Assembly: GCA_028823445.1 (NCBI GenBank)
Contig: JAPKBH010000002.1
Span: 56,037 to 120,036 of the forward strand
From: Acidimicrobiales bacterium
GTDB lineage: Bacteria > Actinomycetota > Acidimicrobiia > Acidimicrobiales > MedAcidi-G1
Direction: 5' to 3'
Length of the DNA: 64,000 nt
Part shown: piece by piece, positions 62,387 to 64,000 of the stretch
Layout: the number at the start of each line of letters is the position of its first letter
How positions within the stretch are numbered: the stretch's first letter is position 1
Translations under genes and position numbers: made by a program
The notes under the pieces: model-generated
What the model saw: the letters and a program-made list of their open reading frames with translations, nothing else
Told to the model about the DNA's origin: nothing
The model's database searches: none

Positions 62387-63022
62387 CTAAAAACGGCGAG
62401 CCACACACCACGAGGCAGTACCTGAATACGACGCAACGGCCTGCCAATGCCCGGGCAAAGCAGCGACCACATCCTCGGCCGGAAGATGAATTGGCGTGTC
62501 TCCGGACCGACTGTTTACCCAAACCAACGCTCCGCCAGGAGCCAAACAACGGTCAACCTCCGCAGGAAACAACAACATGTTCATCAAAACCAAAACGTCG
62601 GCCGTGTCGTCGGCAAAAGGCAACTGCTGGGCGTCAGAACACACCCGCAAAGCCGCCTCCGGAGCACGAAAAAGCATTTCTGGTGAAAGGTCCACCGTGG
62701 CCACCGTAGAAAAATGTTCCTGTAGAACTCGAGTAGCAATCCCCGTACCGGCACCCAGTTCAATAGCAGTGGCGCCTTGCACCTGGCCACGGGCCAACGC
62801 ATCTTCTAGCGGAATCATGCGCTCGGGGTTGCTGCGGGTAGCCGCCCACTCTTCGGCCAAGCCGCCAAAAATGCTGCGGACGGTGGCTCGTCGTTCGGCA
62901 TCCCAAGTGTTGTCAAAAGCTACTTCTCGAGTAACTATCCGCATAGGGTGGTCTTGGCCTCCGTAGTGATCAGAAACATCTACCGGGTGCACGGGGTCAA
63001 GATAAGTAACGGTCATGGGCAT
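62387..63022 (-). CDS. SAM-dependent class I methyltransferase
   Basis: 211 residues. ATAIELGAGTGIATRVL is the SAM-binding motif I, VDLSPEML motif II, CSDAQQLPFADDTADVLVLMNMLLF motif III/IV. Substrate unknown. Lies behind trpB2 on the same strand. Confidence 0.82.
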   Translation of the reverse strand: MPMTVTYLDPVHPVDVSDHYGGQDHPMRIVTREVAFDNTWDAERRATVRSIFGGLAEEWAATRSNPERMIPLEDALARGQVQGATAIELGAGTGIATRVLQEHFSTVATVDLSPEMLFRAPEAALRVCSDAQQLPFADDTADVLVLMNMLLFPAEVDRCLAPGGALVWVNSRSGDTPIHLPAEDVVAALPGHWQAVASYSGTASWCVARRF

Positions 63023-63119
63023 AATGTTACGCCGCTCATCGCTGAAAAAAAGTAAACGAAAGTGTTAGATTGGTAGAGAAACGGGCTCTTAATGGTGACA
63101 CCTACTCTAAGGAGAAACA

Positions 63120-63872
63120 ATGAAAAATATTTATAAAATTCCCGCACTGTCCTTTGGCTTTGCTCTTTTGCTTAGCGTTACGGGATGTTCCGACAATAAG
63201 GCCATCACCGCTGAACCAACGGACACCACCACGACCAGCATTGGCGTTGCCGCCACGACCAGCATTGCTGTAGCCACGACGACGACCACACCAGCGGTCA
63301 CCACCACTGAGATTCTTTCAACCACAACCGTGGTAACCACCACTTTGGCTCCGGCGACCACAGTGACCACCACTACTGAACCTGCTGTGGCCCCTTGCGA
63401 CGCTTCATGGACCACTGATGCAAAAGTGACTGCCGGTTGGCCAGGCGGTTCGGGAATTTTTGTCGCCCCCCATGTGCAAGAAACGGCCCGTATTGGTGCT
63501 CATGACGGCTACGACCGGTGGGTACTTGAATTCCGTGCTGACTCCACCCCACCGGCTGGGTGGGAAATCGCTTGGAATGTCGGCCCCGTCCTCCAAGACG
63601 GATCAGGTTTTGTGGCTGATATTGACGGCACAGAGTTTCTTTCTATAAGAATGCTGGCTTCTAGCGGATGGGCGCTCCCCGAAGCAGAGTGGTACGCCGG
63701 CCCCACCTCACTCATGGGGACAGACGTCGGCGCCAGCAACCTTGTTGAAGCAAAACTCGTTGGAGACTACGAAGGATATTCCACATGGGGAATCGGCGTC
63801 GATCATCAAGCTCCGTTCAACGTGTTCACCTTAAGCAACCCATCACGACTGGTCATTGATATTTGCCACTAA
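63120..63872 (+). CDS. Secreted AMIN-like lipoprotein with Thr-rich linker
   Basis: 250 residues. Lipoprotein signal (SVTGC), then about 65 residues made almost only of Thr, Ala, Val and Ser, then a beta-rich domain with GAHDGYDRWVLEFRADSTPPAGWEIAW and ending PSRLVIDICH. This is the actinobacterial AMIN-like domain, probably cell-envelope binding. AAGGAG ribosome site. Confidence 0.75.
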   Translation: MKNIYKIPALSFGFALLLSVTGCSDNKAITAEPTDTTTTSIGVAATTSIAVATTTTTPAVTTTEILSTTTVVTTTLAPATTVTTTTEPAVAPCDASWTTDAKVTAGWPGGSGIFVAPHVQETARIGAHDGYDRWVLEFRADSTPPAGWEIAWNVGPVLQDGSGFVADIDGTEFLSIRMLASSGWALPEAEWYAGPTSLMGTDVGASNLVEAKLVGDYEGYSTWGIGVDHQAPFNVFTLSNPSRLVIDICH

Positions 63873-63875
63873 GGG

Positions 63876-64000
63876 TTAATTTAACGGCGGCTCCATACCT
63901 GCTGATTTTTTATAGACCAGCAGGTTGGTGCCGGCCACCGTTGAGGGGTCACAACCCAAGAGCTGCACATTGTCAAGCGACTGCCAGGTAACACCGTCGG
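63876..64000 (-). CDS. C-terminal end of a protein, cut by window edge
   Basis: 41 residues of open frame run in from the right edge to a TAA at 63876-63878; it contains DGVTWQSLDNVQLLGCDPSTV. A perfect inverted repeat CCTGCTG / CAGCAGG lies within it. Too short for family assignment, and convergent with the AMIN-like gene. Confidence 0.45.
   Translation of the reverse strand, partial: DGVTWQSLDNVQLLGCDPSTVAGTNLLVYKKSAGMEPPLN

Overview
The window is a gene-dense chromosomal stretch of an actinobacterium, most likely a free-living (probably aquatic) member of the class Acidimicrobiia. The phylum call rests on an MshC-type mycothiol ligase, an F420H2:NADP oxidoreductase plus an LLM-type F420 flavin-independent oxidoreductase, an InhA-like enoyl-ACP reductase, actinobacterial-style MutY and UppS, and two DUF21/CBS gene sets. 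The class call is inference from gene content only. Both end genes are cut by the window edges. I see no rRNA, CRISPR array, prophage, plasmid functions or intact insertion sequence.

Layout. 1-9.7 kb: a partial phosphotriesterase-like lactonase, an acyl-CoA ligase, chorismate mutase, a TetR/diiron-oxidase pair with a clear palindromic operator, and a DUF3501 / Fe-S oxidoreductase / rubrerythrin group headed by a short SelW-like gene. 9.7-15.4 kb: a cupredoxin lipoprotein, a PuuD-like membrane protein, a second acyl-CoA ligase, and a MauE / hydroxyacid dehydrogenase / thioredoxin-like group. 15.4-21.2 kb: mutY, a two-gene operon of UGSC-type selenoproteins, an MBL-fold hydrolase, a flavin reductase, a gamma-carbonic anhydrase and a hydrolase. 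21.2-34.6 kb: housekeeping (a lone sufB, phoH-ybeY-corC-era, dinG-like, uppS, recO, glyS) and a PPDK-like protein that lacks its ATP-grasp half. 34.6-41.5 kb: a four-gene, translationally coupled lipid operon (acyl-CoA reductase fused to a HAD phosphatase, zinc dehydrogenase, LarA-like protein, acyltransferase) divergent from its own TetR. 41.5-64 kb: ddl, murF, tRNA-Val, M20 peptidase, TauD, thiamine pyrophosphokinase, ABC ATPase, TauE, two CNNM/CorC proteins, M23 peptidase, fabI, npdG-mshC, thrS, a HIT protein, a secreted peptidase, a zinc-uptake permease and binding protein with matching metal boxes, TrpB2, a methyltransferase and an AMIN-like lipoprotein.

The most striking result is three genes that a standard translation breaks at an in-frame TGA. 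In each case the reading frame continues with family-typical sequence (CVPU in a SelW-like protein, UGSC in a UGSC-family protein, KPGUGS joining a thioredoxin domain to a large second domain), and in each case a hairpin with a five-base loop sits 14-33 bases after the TGA, where a bacterial SECIS belongs. They are best read as selenoproteins. No selenocysteine machinery gene lies in this window, so the claim predicts selA, selB, selC and selD elsewhere in the genome. Other items worth attention are the ATP-grasp-less PPDK overlapping glyS, the reductase-phosphatase/LarA lipid operon, and two families of dispersed hairpins in gene-end gaps.
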